A stretch of 64,000 bases of DNA from positions 186,001 through 250,000 of the forward strand of contig NZ_FNUM01000006.1 in NCBI RefSeq assembly GCF_900107995.1, in the 5' to 3' direction. Both the position numbers and the translations under genes were made by a program. The stretch is from Alcanivorax sp. DSM 26293. Its GTDB lineage: Bacteria; Pseudomonadota; Gammaproteobacteria; Pseudomonadales; Alcanivoracaceae. Shown here one piece after another: positions 63,011 through 64,000 of this stretch. The notes below the pieces were generated by a model. That model did not search any database, had not been told where the DNA came from, and saw only the letters and a program-made list of their open reading frames with translations. Position 1 is the stretch's first letter. The number at the start of each line of letters is the position of its first letter.

Positions 63011-63075
63011 GTAGGAGCGTCGCTTGCGGCGCGATCCCAGACGTTGAATCATCGCGCCGCAAGCGACGCTCCTAC
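63011..63075. repeat. GTAGGAGC palindromic element
   Basis: Perfect 25-bp arms (63011-63035 and 63051-63075) around a 15-bp loop; outer end GTAGGAGCGTCGCTTGCGG. Lies between rlmJ and dapF, which are divergent, so any promoter for either gene must sit around it. Confidence 0.82.
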
Positions 63076-63154
63076 AATAAAGCCGAAACGCCATCACCTG
63101 ACGCCACCGGAATCCCGGAGTACAATGGCCTTTTACCCGTACCGGACAATCCGC

Positions 63155-64000
63155 ATGAACCTGCGCTTTACCAAAATGCACGGCCTGGGCAACGATTTCA
63201 TGGTGATCGACGGCATCCGCCAGTCGTTGCCGGAAACCGGCGTGCCGTTTTCCGCCGACGAAATCCGCCGTCTGGGCGACCGGCATTTCGGCGTGGGCTT
63301 TGACCAGATGCTGATCGTGCAACCGGCCCGCAGCGCCGGGGCGGATTTCCGTTATCGCATCCTCAATGCGGACGGCTCCGAGGTCAGCCAGTGTGGCAAC
63401 GGCGCCCGTTGCTTTGCCCGCTTCGTGCGCGATCATGGGCTGACCGACAAGGCCGAGATCGTGGTGGAAACCGCCGCCGGACAGATGACCCTGGCCGTGA
63501 CCGACGACGAGCAGGTGACCGTGGATATGGGTGCGCCGCGCTGGGCGCCGGACGCGATTCCGCTGATCGCCAAAGCCGAACAGGACACCTATTTCCTCAT
63601 CGCTGACAATAACGCCTATGAAGTCGGCGCCGTCGGGCTGGGCAATCCCCACTGCACCCTGCTGGTGGAAAATGTGGACACCGCACCGGTGAACACCCTG
63701 GGGCCGCTGCTGGAACGCCACGAACAGTTCCCGGAACGGGTCAATGTGGGCTTCATGCAGATCGTCAGCCGCAATGAAATTCGCCTGCGCGTCTACGAAC
63801 GCGGTGCCGGGGAAACCCTGGCCTGCGGCTCCGGTGCCTGCGCTGCCGTCCTGATTGGCCAGCGCCGGGGCTTCCTGGATGAGGACGTGACTGTGCATTT
63901 ACCCGGCGGCACCCTGCGGATTCATTACGATGGCCAGGGCGGCGTGCGGATGACAGGCCCCGCCACCCCTGTCTATGATGGCAGCATTGATGTAATCGCG
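63155..64000 (+). CDS. dapF: Diaminopimelate epimerase (C-terminus cut by window end)
   Basis: 282 codons visible from ATG 63155 with no stop before the window end; family length suggests only a few residues are missing. [19 protein letters not shown] is the canonical start. The two catalytic cysteines are Cys80 (SQCGNGARC) and Cys224 (LACGSGACA). It interconverts LL- and meso-diaminopimelate, feeding lysA and peptidoglycan. Confidence 0.96.
   Translation, partial: MNLRFTKMHGLGNDFMVIDGIRQSLPETGVPFSADEIRRLGDRHFGVGFDQMLIVQPARSAGADFRYRILNADGSEVSQCGNGARCFARFVRDHGLTDKAEIVVETAAGQMTLAVTDDEQVTVDMGAPRWAPDAIPLIAKAEQDTYFLIADNNAYEVGAVGLGNPHCTLLVENVDTAPVNTLGPLLERHEQFPERVNVGFMQIVSRNEIRLRVYERGAGETLACGSGACAAVLIGQRRGFLDEDVTVHLPGGTLRIHYDGQGGVRMTGPATPVYDGSIDVIA

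Noticed and set aside
62747-63898. Minus-strand open frame opposite dapF running into rlmJ
   Set aside because: dapF has both catalytic cysteines and canonical start on the other strand; the frame also overlaps the start of rlmJ in another phase.

Overview
The window looks like core chromosome of a GC-rich (by eye about 60%) gammaproteobacterium. Its gene order follows the Pseudomonas pattern in several long blocks: envC-ctpA-deacetylase next to hisBHAF; hldE ... waaPGCF-ilvE-glnE; hemYXDC-algR-algZ-argH; lptM-lysA ... dapF. Together with a BVMO-type flavin monooxygenase paired with an arabinose-binding-domain AraC regulator and an NhaC-type antiporter, this suggests a marine relative of Pseudomonas such as Alcanivorax. 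The genus is an inference; no database search was possible.

Layout. 1-7855: cell-division amidase activator (EnvC), tail-specific protease, deacetylase, a BASS-family transporter, the histidine operon hisB-hisH-hisA-hisF (minus strand) and a small GNAT protein. 7869-18943: orphan 7TMR-DISM histidine kinase, AsmA, MutY, YggX, tRNA-Phe, M48 lipoprotein protease, BVMO/AraC pair, HldE. 19166-34775: lipid A/core LPS region. On the plus strand it has two O-antigen-ligase-like membrane proteins flanking an LpxL-type acyltransferase, plus a GT25 enzyme. On the minus strand a translationally coupled run goes glnE-ilvE-waaF-waaC-waaG-waaP-double kinase-glycosyltransferase-sulfotransferase-hexapeptide acyltransferase. 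35046-43953: orphan GspE/PilB ATPase, DUF47-Pit phosphate transport, ArgA, a small AT-richer islet with a PIN/Phd toxin-antitoxin pair, IlvD. 44142-50678: tandem DsbA-like protein, MAPEG protein, ferredoxin-type reductase, PqiABC lipid-transport operon. 50895-64000: hemCDXY, a TRL-like lipoprotein, AlgR/AlgZ, ArgH, LptM, LysA, NhaC, RlmJ and DapF, which is cut by the window end.

Most genes are housekeeping: amino-acid synthesis (His, Ile/Val, Arg, Lys), tetrapyrrole synthesis, envelope biogenesis. I saw no prophage, complete insertion sequence, CRISPR array or rRNA.

The most unusual signal lies between genes. Several intergenic spaces carry inverted pairs of short tandem repeats with a strict 7-bp period (CGAGTnn, AGTTGCA or AGCTTGT type), sometimes nested inside another palindrome. 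There are also two families of dispersed palindromes (GTAGGAGC... and TTCGCCTTG...), a possible 147-bp MITE-like element splitting hemD from hemX, and a candidate small structured RNA with its own promoter and terminator just upstream of the phosphate-transport genes. These, together with a sulfotransferase in the LPS core operon and a duplicated DsbA/isomerase protein, are the points most worth checking.
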